The notes beneath the pieces are model-generated. The model did no database searches, had not been told where the DNA came from, and worked only from the letters and a program-made list of their open reading frames with translations. A DNA stretch of 64,000 nt from Nephrocerus scutellatus (lineage: Eukaryota; Arthropoda; Insecta; Diptera; Pipunculidae): contig OX352765.1 in the NCBI GenBank assembly GCA_947095585.1, forward strand, positions 17,296,444-17,360,443. Reading direction: 5' to 3'. Position 1 is the stretch's first letter. Each line of letters starts with the position of its first letter. Positions 39,101 through 47,941 of the stretch are shown here, piece after piece. The translations under genes and the position numbers were made by a program.

Positions 39101-39872
39101 AGACTACAGTTGCATTATCGTTTGTGGAAGATGAACCGCTGCCATTTGACTCAGAATGTTTCTTCTTCTCATCTGAACCGGATGAGGTTCGAGCACGTTT
39201 CGACTTTGACTTGGCATCATCGTGTTTACGTTTTTCTTTTTCTAGCTTTTCATGTTTTTCCTGTCTTTCGTGCTTTTCATGTTTTTCCTGTCTTTCGGGC
39301 TTTTCATGCTTTTCCGAAACCTTGGGATTTTCTTTGCCATCAGTCGGTGCGTCGTCACCATTCTGTTGTGTTTCCTTATTGGAACCAATGAATTTTTCAA
39401 GATTTAACTTTACACGATATTCATCGATTGTCTTTTGTTCATAAACAAAACGATCCTCCCATATTTTTAAAATTCGTGACATTCCTGCGAAGAGTTTTTC
39501 TGTCTTGCACACTTCACCAATGTGCGTAAAAACTTTGTGCAAAATTATAGAAAACTCCCGTCCATACTCTGGCCCTTTTTTCTTGCTATTCTGGATAACA
39601 TCGTTTGCCAGGTACATGAATGTAAGTTTCTTCATTTCCGGAGCTAGAAGCAGCGGCGCAAAATCAATTGATTATTTCACAAAAAAAAACTCCCATCCAA
39701 TTAAAATTCGAGCAAACTAACCTGTCAACAGCTCACGGTACCATGTCTTGATAATTGCCGAGTGATGCTTCCTATGATGGATTAGCCAAAGCGAGAGCGT
39801 CTGAATGCTCTGCTGGCTGGAGTTCAGCTCTTGAAGTTTTTTAAGCAATGCTGTTTCAGTAAAAGCCGACAT
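33136..39872 (-). CDS. RPRD1-type RNA polymerase II CTD-interacting regulator (four exons, 396 aa)
   Basis: Ortholog of vertebrate RPRD1A/RPRD1B (p15RS/CREPT), nuclear proteins that bind the phosphorylated Pol II C-terminal domain. Exons on the minus strand: 39872-39722, 39643-38898, 38839-38696 and 33285-33136. All are GT-AG and in frame. The CID domain covers residues 1-135: MSAFTETALLKKLQELNSSQ, QTLSLWLIHHRKHH, KKLTFMYLANDVIQNSKKKG, LKIWEDRFVYEQKTIDEY. A Lys/Glu/His-rich linker with repeated HEKHERQEK units follows, then ELIKALTDIENSASSDAVVR and a C-terminal coiled coil (EDRTKLTTMLRDFNAEQKEL, EYKQKLDKMKVIQKEI). It ends with the family motif VTGGLAPLPSAGDLFNIH. Intron 3 is 5.4 kb and holds two LINE remnants on the opposite strand. 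A truncated copy lies at 45.9-46.8 kb. Confidence 0.95.
33400..36160 (+). mobile_element. LOA-like LINE remnant A, inside RPRD1 intron 3 (antisense)
   Basis: Endonuclease motifs occur at 34096-34620 (KDLMALQVELPTKRGTHNIV, CASAYFPSDDD, ICFDANSYH, DLTLASP, SDHQNIRFDIPKSKDW). RT follows at 34780-35490 with WRQVNVIFIAKLGN, YRPISLTSFVLKTMKRLID, ALCAFLDIEDAFDNT and KGCPQVGVLSPLLWSL. The post-RT part runs to about 36160. The KSFRPISLTSFLLKTLERLID-like signature is that of LOA/Loner-type non-LTR elements of Diptera (inference). Stops and frameshifts throughout. Confidence 0.8.
36160..38665 (+). mobile_element. LOA-like LINE remnant B, inside RPRD1 intron 3 (antisense)
   Basis: Second copy in the same orientation. 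RT: KSAGADCIIPAMVQRTSDII, PVLWREVKVVSIPKVGK, LRPISLSSSLLKTLKRLID, MVLFLDIKGAFNNVNTSVIR. The RNase H start FNTDGSKTADGGG is at about 37835-37875. The C-terminal Zn-finger-like region ends with CRRCINEGEEETILHLLCTF (about 38395-38460). The 3' end is ACCTTAACCTAACCTACC at about 38645-38662. It is 5'-truncated relative to copy A and inactive. Confidence 0.8.
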
Positions 39873-40215
39873 ACTGTTTCTCTGCCCTTAACTAACGTAG
39901 GCTATCATTCGTGGAAATTTTTTGATCAATAGCTATCAAGGCAACGTTTTCTGTAAAACGAGTTTGTAGTAAAGTACAAAAAAATTATTTAACTGATGAT
40001 TTTTTACTAAACTCTTAATTACATGAAAATAATCGTTGCCTCGCCGTCGCCGTAGTAATTTTCATTTCTTAACTTGACAGTAATAGCCAAAGCTTAACCA
40101 ACAACGTCAATATTCTAAAAAAAATTAAAACGTTAATTTCAGTACGACGTTGATTATAACAAGACTCCAAGAATTTTCTGCTGTTTTTATTGAACAATTT
40201 TTTTAATACAAAAAT
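38885..40215 (-). repeat. Parent segment of the RPRD1 duplication
   Basis: This block covers exon 2, intron 1, exon 1 and about 340 bp upstream of the RPRD1-type gene. It is matched collinearly by 45885-47180. Similarity ends on the gene side near the exon 2 donor and on the promoter side near a TTTTTTTAATACAAAAA tract. Confidence 0.88.
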
Positions 40216-40514
40216 TCCAGATTTCAAATGTAAATGGAGACTCTACACAGGCTGTGTTTTTTTTATGTCGGAATATTGGGAGAGATTATTTAACTGTCAG
40301 AATTCAGATCTGTGTTTTTTTTCATTCTCCGAGATTCTTTTTTCGCTGAAGCGTTTTTTTAAGCTCCTATAGTTCTAAAATATGATATTTTTACAGAACA
40401 ATTTTTGACAGCTGTAGTTGTTTGTTTCTTAAAACATGAGACATGTTGACTACTATGGGGTATTCATATGAGAGATTAAACTTTTCTCTAATACTAAAAA
40501 AAGAAAACAGATAA

Positions 40515-40610
40515 TTTTTTTGATCTGACAGAAAAAATATCGGATTTATCGGTTATCTCGGAACTAGGATTTCTCCGACTAAAAAAAACATGGCCACAGT
40601 TTTCTGATAG
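40515..40610 (-). repeat. Short dispersed repeat (TTCCGAGATAACCG family)
   Basis: Reverse complement of the 15430-15515 repeat: CTGTGGCCATGTTTTTTTT, GGAGAAATCCTAGTTCCGAG, AATCCGATATTTTTTC. It lies upstream of the RPRD1-type promoter. Confidence 0.5.
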
Positions 40611-40799
40611 GACCCAATCTACACGGTGAAAAGTCCTACCATGAAATCTGGAATTCTATTAGTGCAAGAGAGAATGGTAATGTCAAGAAAGGTATTTTTG
40701 TCGAAACGCCTCGTGCAAACTTTTCCATGAAGTTTTTTGACGCGTTTTGTTTTCTCCATTCGTAATTTTTACGTCCTCTTAAATTTTTTCATCAATTGT

Positions 40800-41360
40800 A
40801 GTAGTAGTTTCACCAAACATTGCCAGTTATTCCACGGTCAACGCCAGCCGATGAACTTAATGCATGTTTGAAGTCGTCCGTTATGTGGAAACACGTCAAG
40901 TCACTCAAATTAAATATGGACATGCGTGTCCAGTTGCAGAATGACCAATCTGGAGAAATATTTTCAAATCATTTGCTGGACATTGGCAATGTCAAAATCC
41001 CCGTTGAGATTTCGACTGGCTGCATTACATTTATCGTCGATTTTTTCCAGATCACATAATCAAAGACCGAACTCATCCGAAATGTGTTGCTCAAAATTTC
41101 AAAATTTTGATTTTTTTTGTTTTTTTTTTTGGTTAAGCGAACGTGCTATATTGGCTGAGAATAAAATTTATGCCGACGAATTCAAACTGAAATTGATGTC
41201 GAATTGATGACGTACGAATCGGTTGATTCCATTACTAGCCAAGATGATGTCGATAACTATACAACCGAATTTTAAAACATGCTAGAATTGTCCGGTTTGT
41301 TACCTCACAATCTCAAATTGAGAGTCAGATCGGTAATCATCGGTCGGCGGAATGAAACGG
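40800..41360 (+). mobile_element. Helitron helicase (Pif1-like) fragment
   Basis: The frame at 40820-41059 reads ELNACLKSSVMWKHVKSLKL, NMRVQL-like NMDMRVQLQNDQSGEIFSNH and LLDIGNVKIPVEISTGCITF. This is a stretch of the Pif1-family helicase domain of insect Helitron Rep/Hel proteins. A second frame continues with WLSERAILAENKIYADEF (about 41130-41190), and after another frameshift comes SGLLPHNLKLRVRSVII (about 41290-41345). Replication-initiator motifs and Helitron ends were not found, so this is a dead internal piece. Confidence 0.7.
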
Positions 41361-41988
41361 AATCAAATCTTCCCCCTATTCCGAACTGGAATAACTTAGA
41401 TGAAAACACAAAAAAAAAAATACAAATACAATAAAAAATTGTTCATATATACACATACTTTCCCCAGCATAGTTCATCCCGTGTCTGCTTTAAGTGTGGA
41501 ATAAAACTGGGTTTCCTCCCGGTAGAATTAGGCTCGTTTGTAGTGGCCTATACACGCACTCATTTAATGTTAGACTGACTTGACAAACAACTGAAGATCG
41601 TCAACACAATAAAGAAATGTCAATTGTCAATCGGAAAAATGTCCGCTTTCTTTTTGTTGGCGGAACGGTATCGTGTTTGGTGATTTCAAATTCACGATTT
41701 CGTGTTAAAATTAATATGTAAGACTGCATACATTTCGATTTATATAGATTTACAAAATGTGAAAAAGTACTAACTATTATAAGTACTGTACGCATTTAAT
41801 ACTGTGATATGGAAACTACATATATTAACGCACGAATCGAATTAGCGATTAAAAGAAAACAAGGTAAAAAATTACAGCAACATTGATTTCATGACATTTC
41901 ATTATGTGGTGTACACTGTTTTTGCGAAGAATAGCACAAAAGAAAACAATTCTTTGCCCTGAAATCGGAAACATAGTGTAGATCCCGA
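41361..41988. other. No gene recognised
   Basis: AT-rich DNA with no supported gene. May include trailing Helitron sequence. Confidence 0.3.
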
Positions 41989-42583
41989 CTAAGATCGTGG
42001 CTACACAGGCGTGGGACTGGGAATTAAAAGCTGTATTTTATTTGAATTCGAATTGGGAATTACAACAACAATTGCACTGTCGAATTCCTTCTTTGGAATT
42101 TGAAAACCTGCCGTTTGTCTGGTTTTTGCTGGTTTTGACATTAGAATTCGGATTCCGAATAAAATTCAGCTGTCATTCCAATGAAGGTTGTGGCTACACA
42201 TAACTAAGCATTTGTGTGTATGTTTGTCAATTTGTTGTTTTGCCGTATAGAACGTTCATGCGATTCTCTTTCCAACTCACTTAAAACCCACCTGTTTCGC
42301 TGGACTTTCATTCCCATGATCGTGGAGCCACGCTCTAAGAGTGTTGCTACACAGACGTGGGAATGAAAGTCATTCCAATGAACGTTGTGGCTACACATAA
42401 CGTAGCATTTGTGTGTATGTTCGTTAATTTGTTGTTGTATAGGACGTTCATGGTTGCGCCGAAAGTCATTTTTTGTAGTTGACTTCTCGGTGTAATCAAG
42501 CTTTCTCTTTCCAACTCACTAAAAACCTACCTGTTTCGCTGGACATGACTTTTATTCCCATGATCGTGTAGCCACGCTCTAAG
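41989..42583. mobile_element. Two abutting MITEs sharing terminal inverted repeats
   Basis: The left end reads CTAAGATCGTGGCTACACAG and the right end, on the minus strand, CTTAGAGCGTGGCTACACGA. In the middle (about 42320-42360) a right end (GTGGAGCCACGCTCTAAG) runs straight into another left end (CTAAGAGTGTTGCTACACAG). There are thus two elements, about 350 and 248 bp, head-to-tail, sharing the CTAAG. Both contain CATTTGTGTGTATGTT and CACCTGTTTCGCTGGAC-type blocks. Copy 1 additionally carries the block shared with 21800-21955. Confidence 0.7.
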
Positions 42584-42720
42584 TAAAAACATCACAACCG
42601 TTTTGTAAAGGGTCCGCCATCTAAAGTTTTGTTTTCAACTAATGCTTATTTGGCGAATGGTAACACTTAGCTTATGTCTGATTTGACAGATAATTAGTTG
42701 TATCCTTCCGCTAAACGAAT

Positions 42721-43155
42721 ATGGTTGTGTATACGCTTGAACAACGCTGGGAAATATTGCGACATTACTTTGAAAATCATGGTAATGTTGCAGAATGTGT
42801 GCGAAAATTGCGTACGGATTTTGGAAGAAGAGAAGCACCGTCAGCTCCGTATGTTCGTTATCTTGTGAAAAAAGTGAAAGAAACTGGCATCCTCATCGAT
42901 AAACCAAAGCGTGAAAAGCCAAAAACAGTGCGTACACCCGAGAATATTGATGCTGTGGCAGAAAGTGTGCGTGAAGCGCCATCAACATCAATTCACCGTC
43001 GTTCTCAACAATTGAACATTTCGGAGACATCATTGAGACGAATTTTGCATAAAGACCTTGGTATGACGCCATACTATAACGAAAGTACTATTGGAATTGT
43101 AAAAGATATTATAATGCCGGCCTCAGCTTTGAGCGTCAAAAATAAAAATTCTTAA
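42721..43155 (+). CDS. Tc1/mariner-superfamily transposase N-terminal domain, intact short ORF
   Basis: A 144-aa open frame from ATG 42721. Residues 1-120 are a complete paired-type HTH DNA-binding region of an IS630/Tc1/mariner transposase: YTLEQRWEILRHYFENHGNV, then SAPYVRYLVKKVKETG, the basic linker KPKREKPKTVRTPENIDAV and the second HTH SIHRRSQQLNISETSLRRIL. It ends at HKDLGMTPY, where the catalytic domain should start. The last 25 residues are unrelated. No catalytic Asp motifs follow. Most likely a truncated transposon relic. The uninterrupted frame leaves a domesticated DNA-binding protein as a remote option. Confidence 0.7.
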   Translation: MVVYTLEQRWEILRHYFENHGNVAECVRKLRTDFGRREAPSAPYVRYLVKKVKETGILIDKPKREKPKTVRTPENIDAVAESVREAPSTSIHRRSQQLNISETSLRRILHKDLGMTPYYNESTIGIVKDIIMPASALSVKNKNS

Positions 43156-43159
43156 TTTA

Positions 43160-44500
43160 ACTTTGAGTTTATTTGCTAAGCAATTTTTAGTTTTATGGCG
43201 GTTAAACTTTGAAATAGCTCTAACCTCGAAAACATAATTTGACGATTTTAACCAAAAAATACAATGTAAAAATAAAAGTATTGTTATTATTATTTTTTAC
43301 CCAGTTAATGAAGTTTTCATTCATTATTTCTTCTTTCTTCATTTTCATTCATTATTTTTTATTCACAAAAAATAGAAGAAAAAAATAAAGTTAACTGGAT
43401 AACAAAAGTAGTTAAGAGTATTTTCAAATTATTATGTACTAATAATAAAGAAAATATAAATATTTAACTTTTTATGAGGGAGCTATATCAAAACAAATCC
43501 TTAATGGCTAACACATATATTCTTATGTACTACGAGTATTTATTATTATTAAATTATAAGTTTTAATTTAATTTAATTTCTCGATTATAGACTTATTTAT
43601 TTATTATATATTATTTTAATATAAATTTATGGCAATATTTCGGTCTTGCTGACCATTTTCAAGGCAAAAATAAGTTTTAAAGTGACTTTCAGAAATTAAT
43701 GAAAATTTTAAGCAAATAAAACGTTCATTACAGCCAACTATTAAGTGTAATTCTTGATAAGGTTAATATAACTACCGAAATATTGGCATACATTTATATT
43801 ATAATTTTTAATAAGTAAGTCTATAACTAAGCAATTAGATTAAATGAAAATGTATTTACTTATGTGTGTAAATCATATAGACCATATGTCTTCAATTTAA
43901 CAATTCGTATATATGTCAATAGTTTAACGTAAAATCAATATTATTTGTTTACTTATTCCTTTTTATAGTATATTAAAGTTTATTTATTTTATCTGGCAAT
44001 ACTGCACTGCATATCTTGATAACGAAAACCGAGCTCCTTCTCCATTTTTACTTTTTTTAGTCTGTCCTTATCCTTAGTCTGCCATTGTTCGCAAAATATT
44101 TCCCCGCTAATAAAATATTAAAATAAAAATTAGTTGTGTTTTTATTAAAGTTATTTAGTTAAATTAAATAAATTTCGTTTGATTAAATTAGTAGATAACA
44201 AACATTAAATTATAGTTTTAAATAAATAACAAAATTGTTATGGTGGTCTTTAGCATCTTAACTTTGACAATTTGGAATCAAATACTATGGGTGGGGGGGG
44301 CAGGTCGTTTTTCGGCAGGAGCAGGCGTGGCAGTCGATATTAGTGTCGGATCCATAGTTTTCCTCATAAAATCATTATTCCTCGGCAAATAAAATACGCC
44401 TATAGATTTATTATGGTGTCTTACAAAAATCAGAATATGACATACCTATATTACAGCTGTCATGCAAGACATCATGTGCTCGGGGTGGGGTTTCTAGTCA
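43160..44500. other. No gene recognised; very AT-rich
   Basis: About 1.3 kb of strongly AT-rich sequence. An imperfect inverted repeat is visible around 43560-43660 and 43740-43830: ATATTTCGGTCTTGCTG against CAAGAN..CCGAAATATTGGC-like, with flanking TAATATAAATTTATGG and ATACATTTATATTATAA. A piece related to the 21.8-kb MITE (CGGCAAATAAAATACGCC) is at about 44382. No gene. Confidence 0.35.
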
Positions 44501-44519
44501 GCAAAACAATGAAAACTAC

Positions 44520-45735
44520 CGTTATCGGTATTAAAGCAGTAAATGAACGGCTATGCACCCATCGCCTGCGGGGCAGATTTTAAAAACATAAGCCTAATAA
44601 ACGTTCACGCACCTACAGAGATGTCAGCAAGCAATAATTTGGTCATTGCGATTACAAGGTTTGCGCGTTAAAATATCCACAAAGCCACCCGGTTATCTCC
44701 TGATAGAGCCACTCGCAACCAGATAGACCATGTGTTGATAGACCGCCTCCACAACATAACGTCGAATCGGACCACTAGCAATACAACAATCTCATAAAAC
44801 GCGTCACGCGAAGATGAATATAAAGACCTCAGAAGATATTAAAAAACAGTTCACCGGCGAAAGAAAGCAGCCTGGGAGAAGAATTTCGTCTGTAAACAAG
44901 GACCGGACCAGGCGCCGAAGTTATATCAAAGAGTCCGCGGTATGACGCAATATACACCGCGTTGCACATACTGCAAAGACAAAGAGGGTAATTTGATCAT
45001 CAATTTCAAAGGCATCTTAGAGCGATGGGAAGAGCATTTTCATGAGTTGCTAAATGGCCAGCTAACTGAGCTAATTGGAGGCAATGACCGAAGACCATAC
45101 TGTGCTGCCGCCACCAAGCACAGACAAAGTTAGCACAGCAATAAAACAGCTCAAAATTAATAAGGCCCAGGGATTAGATGGGACCCCAGCGGAACTGATT
45201 AAAAAAAAAGGAGGCCGAACAGTACACCAAGCAATTCATGAAATAATAGTGCAAGTATGGGAGGAAGAAGCTATGCCAGAAGACTGGCGAAGAGGCATCC
45301 TGTGCCCTATACATAAGAAGGGAGATATCACAATATGCACCAATTATAGTGGTATAACGTTGTTTAGTACCGCGTATGAGATTTTCTCCTCATTGGTCCA
45401 TACCAGTGTGGCTTCATCCCAGGCAAATCAACAACTGATTAGATTTACACCCTTAGACAGATGTTGGAATAATGTCTAGAGTTTAAAAACGCACTACACC
45501 ATCTTTTATAGACTTTAAAGCCGCCTATGATAGCATAGCCAGAGTAGAACTTTATAAAGCCATGAGAGAATCCGGCATCCCAAATAAACTGACACGCCTA
45601 TGTAGTAGAAGATCCAACATTGGTCCCTGAATTAAAACTTGAAATAGTGCAATCCTTTAACTATCTCGGTTCAACTGTAGAAGCAGATAACAGCATGGAA
45701 CCAGAATAGTCTGTCAAGACTCTTCAAATCCAGGA
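44520..45735 (+). mobile_element. RTE-like LINE remnant
   Basis: Endonuclease trace near 44565-44640 (CGADFKNISLINVHAPTEMS). Linker: YTPRCTYCKDKEGNLIINFK and GILERWEEHFHELLNGQ (44942-45075). RT start (45075-45479): IKQLKINKAQGLDGTPAELI, EDWRRGILCPIHKKGDIT, NYSGITLFSTAYEI. The catalytic FKAAYDS block is near 45510, followed by a jump to the C-terminal LEIVQSFNYLGSTVEADNSM region (about 45630-45700). Frameshifted and internally deleted. Confidence 0.8.
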
Positions 45736-45850
45736 ACTTAACCACAACAAGCTCATTGACATCTCCTCTTTTCTTCTCCTTTTCCTTAACGCCCACGCTG
45801 TGCCAAACATATAGCCGAGCATTGTAAGGGTGCGAACCTCTTTAAATATT
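45735..45850 (+). mobile_element. LINE 3' tail (jockey/CR1-like family)
   Basis: CTCATTGACATCTCCTCTTT, TTCCTTAACGCCCACGCTGT and AAGGGTGCGAACC match the 3' end of the LINE in IFT172 intron 12 and the minus-strand copy at 53.3 kb. It directly abuts the duplicated RPRD1 segment. Confidence 0.65.
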
Positions 45851-45884
45851 CCAATACTTAAAAGAGCAAAAACAACATGTATAT

Positions 45885-47180
45885 ATTTACCTGTTTAGCT
45901 TATACTTAAGCTGTCTTTGTGTCCTCGAGCTTGCTAAGTCAAGAAATTTCTGGAATTTCAGCTGGGAGACTAGCAATACGTTCGCCAACCACAGCATCAC
46001 TTGATGCTGAATTTTCAATATCTGTTTGTGCTTCGATGATCTCCTCCGATTCTGATGGTTCACCAAGTGGTATATGCGGACTTATATTGACGGAGACTAT
46101 AGTTGCATTATCGGAATTATCGGCATTATCGGTTGCCGAAGATGAACCGCTGGCATCTGATTCAGAATGTTTCTTCCCTTCATCTGAACCGGATGAGGTT
46201 CGAGCACGTTTCGACTTCGAGTTGGCATCACCGTGTTGACGTTTTTCTTTTTCTTGCTTTTCATCTTTTTCCTGCTTTTCCGAAACCATGGGATTTTCTT
46301 TACAATCTGTCGTTTCTTCGTCACGACTGACACTTTCACGATATAGCTCTGCACTAAATTCATCGATTGTCTTTTGGTCATAAACAAAACGTTTCTCCCA
46401 TATTTTTAAAACGTGTGAGATACTTCTGAAGACTTTTTCTGTCTTGCACACTTCACCAATGTGCTTAAAAACTTTGTGCAAAATTGTACAAAGGTCAAGT
46501 CCACACTCTGGCCCTTTTGTCTTGCAATTGAAGATAACATCGTGTGCCAGGTACATGAGTGTAAGTTTCTTCAGTTCCGGAGCTAGAAGCAGCGGCACAA
46601 AATCAATTGATTATTTCACAAAAGAAAAACTCACATCCCATTTAAAATCGAGCAAACTAACCTGCCAACAGCTCACGGTACCATGTATTGAGAATTACGG
46701 AGTGATGCTTCCTATGATGGATTATCCAAAGCGATAGCTTCTGAATGCTCTGCTGGCTGGCGTCCATCTCTTGAAGTCTTTTAAGCAATTCTGTTTCAGT
46801 AAAATCGGACATTCTGCGAATGTATGCTGTTTATCTGCCCTTATCTAATGTAGGTTATCAATCAAGGAAATTTTTTGATCAGTAGCTATCAAGCTAACGT
46901 TTTCTGTAAAATATGTTTGCAAGTACAAAAAAATTATTTAACTGAAGGCCGTTATAATTTGTTTAATAAGCTTTCAATTACATGAAATTAATAAAAATCT
47001 TGCCGTCGCTGTAGTAATTTTATTTTCTTTATTTGGCTTGGGTTGACACCTTAACAGATATAGCCAAAGATTAACCAGCAACGTAAATGTTCTGAAAAAA
47101 TTAAAACGTTTATTTCGGTACGAAGTTGATTATGACAAGATACCAAGATTTTTATTTTGTTATACAGTTTTTTTAATACA
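45885..47180 (-). repeat. Duplicated segment of the RPRD1-type gene (copy)
   Basis: Collinear with 38885-40215 in the same orientation: exon 2 with its donor, intron 1, exon 1 and the upstream region (CTATCAAGCTAACGTTTTCT, GTACAAAAAAATTATTTAAC, GCCGTCGC, GATTAACCAGCAACGT). Intron 1 is retained and about nine of ten bases match by eye. This shows a DNA-level duplication. The gene-distal end is next to a LINE 3' tail. Confidence 0.9.
45939..46812 (-). CDS. Truncated RPRD1-like paralog, CID-only (two exons, 264 aa), possibly functional
   Basis: Exon 1 is 46812-46662 (151 nt, the same length as in the parent). Exon 2 is 46582-45939. The donor (CAG/GTTAGT) and acceptor (TTCTAG) are conserved. The joined frame is open for 264 codons: MSDFTETELLKRLQEMDASQ, LSLWIIHHRKHH, ELKKLTLMYLAHDVIFNCKT, LKIWEKRFVYDQKTIDEF, then a shorter Lys/Glu linker and PHIPLGEPSESEEIIEAQTD. 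It stops at PAEIPEIS, where the parent has Cys and continues into its coiled coil. The CID could still bind the Pol II CTD, but the dimerising coiled coil is absent. It has its own copy of about 340 bp of upstream sequence. It may be a young gene or an unfixed pseudogene. The open frame favours neither decisively. Confidence 0.7.
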
Positions 47181-47269
47181 AAAAAATTTCTAGATTCTAC
47201 AAGTCTTCTGCTAAGACGGGATCTACATTATGGGTCTGTATTTTTATTCAACCCGAGCGAGCAGTGGAT

Positions 47270-47595
47270 GTCAAATATTTACTCGGTGTTTTTTTATTCA
47301 ACCGGGGTTATTTTACTCTGTGTTGTTTGTTGTGAACCAAGCACGACACGAGGTCTATTCTTTTATTCAACCCGAGCGAGTAAAGTTACCGAGTACACCG
47401 AGCGAATGTTGCACGGCGTAAAAATGTTCGGTGTGTACACTGGAAAACTTTACTCGCTCTTACTCTGCCTTTCGCTGATATACATTTCAGAGTAAAAAAT
47501 AGCACCGTGTCGTGCTCGGTTCACAAAAAAAAAACACGAGTACAGAGTAAAGTTACCCCGGTTGAAAAAAAAACACAGTATAAAATTTTGACGTA
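47270..47595. repeat. Foldback element with ~80-bp arms
   Basis: The left arm (about 47270-47353) holds TCAACCGGGGTTATTTTACT and GTGAACCAAGCACGACACG. The right arm (about 47508-47595) is its reverse complement, with CGTGTCGTGCTCGGTTCAC and AGTAAAGTTACCCCGGTTGA. The loop of about 150 bp carries repeated CGAGCGAGTAAAG and ACCGAGTACACCGAGCG motifs. Related CCCGAGCGAG blocks lie just to the left (47245-47265). Non-coding. Confidence 0.75.
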
Positions 47596-47941
47596 AACTG
47601 CGGGTTGAAGATTTTGAGATATAATTATTTGATTTCCATTCATTCGCTTATTCGTTTCATTAGGAGAAGTAACGCGCCGTTTCCACGTCAAATAACAATA
47701 ATGGTACAATAAAATAATTTGCTTGGCTGCATTTACACGTATACGGGCATCTACATTTCTTGTAGTATTATGCTACAATAAATGTAAGCCGAGTTGAAGG
47801 GAAAATATTGTAGGATTATTTGAAGTGATTTTCAAGGTCAGCACAAATAAAAATGGCGAAATTTGAAATTGAATAGAAGGGTCGCACTGCAATCACCGAG
47901 ACGGATGAATAGAAAATGTAGAACATACTTATTAGTGGGCG

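Noticed and set aside
38884..39444. 186-aa Ser/Phe-rich open frame on the plus strand
   Set aside because: Antisense shadow of RPRD1 exon 2, caused by its Lys/Glu-rich codons.
42985..43155. CRISPR or bacterial insertion-sequence content
   Set aside because: No regularly spaced repeats of CRISPR type anywhere. The transposase pieces are eukaryotic Tc1/mariner in style, and introns show the window is eukaryotic.
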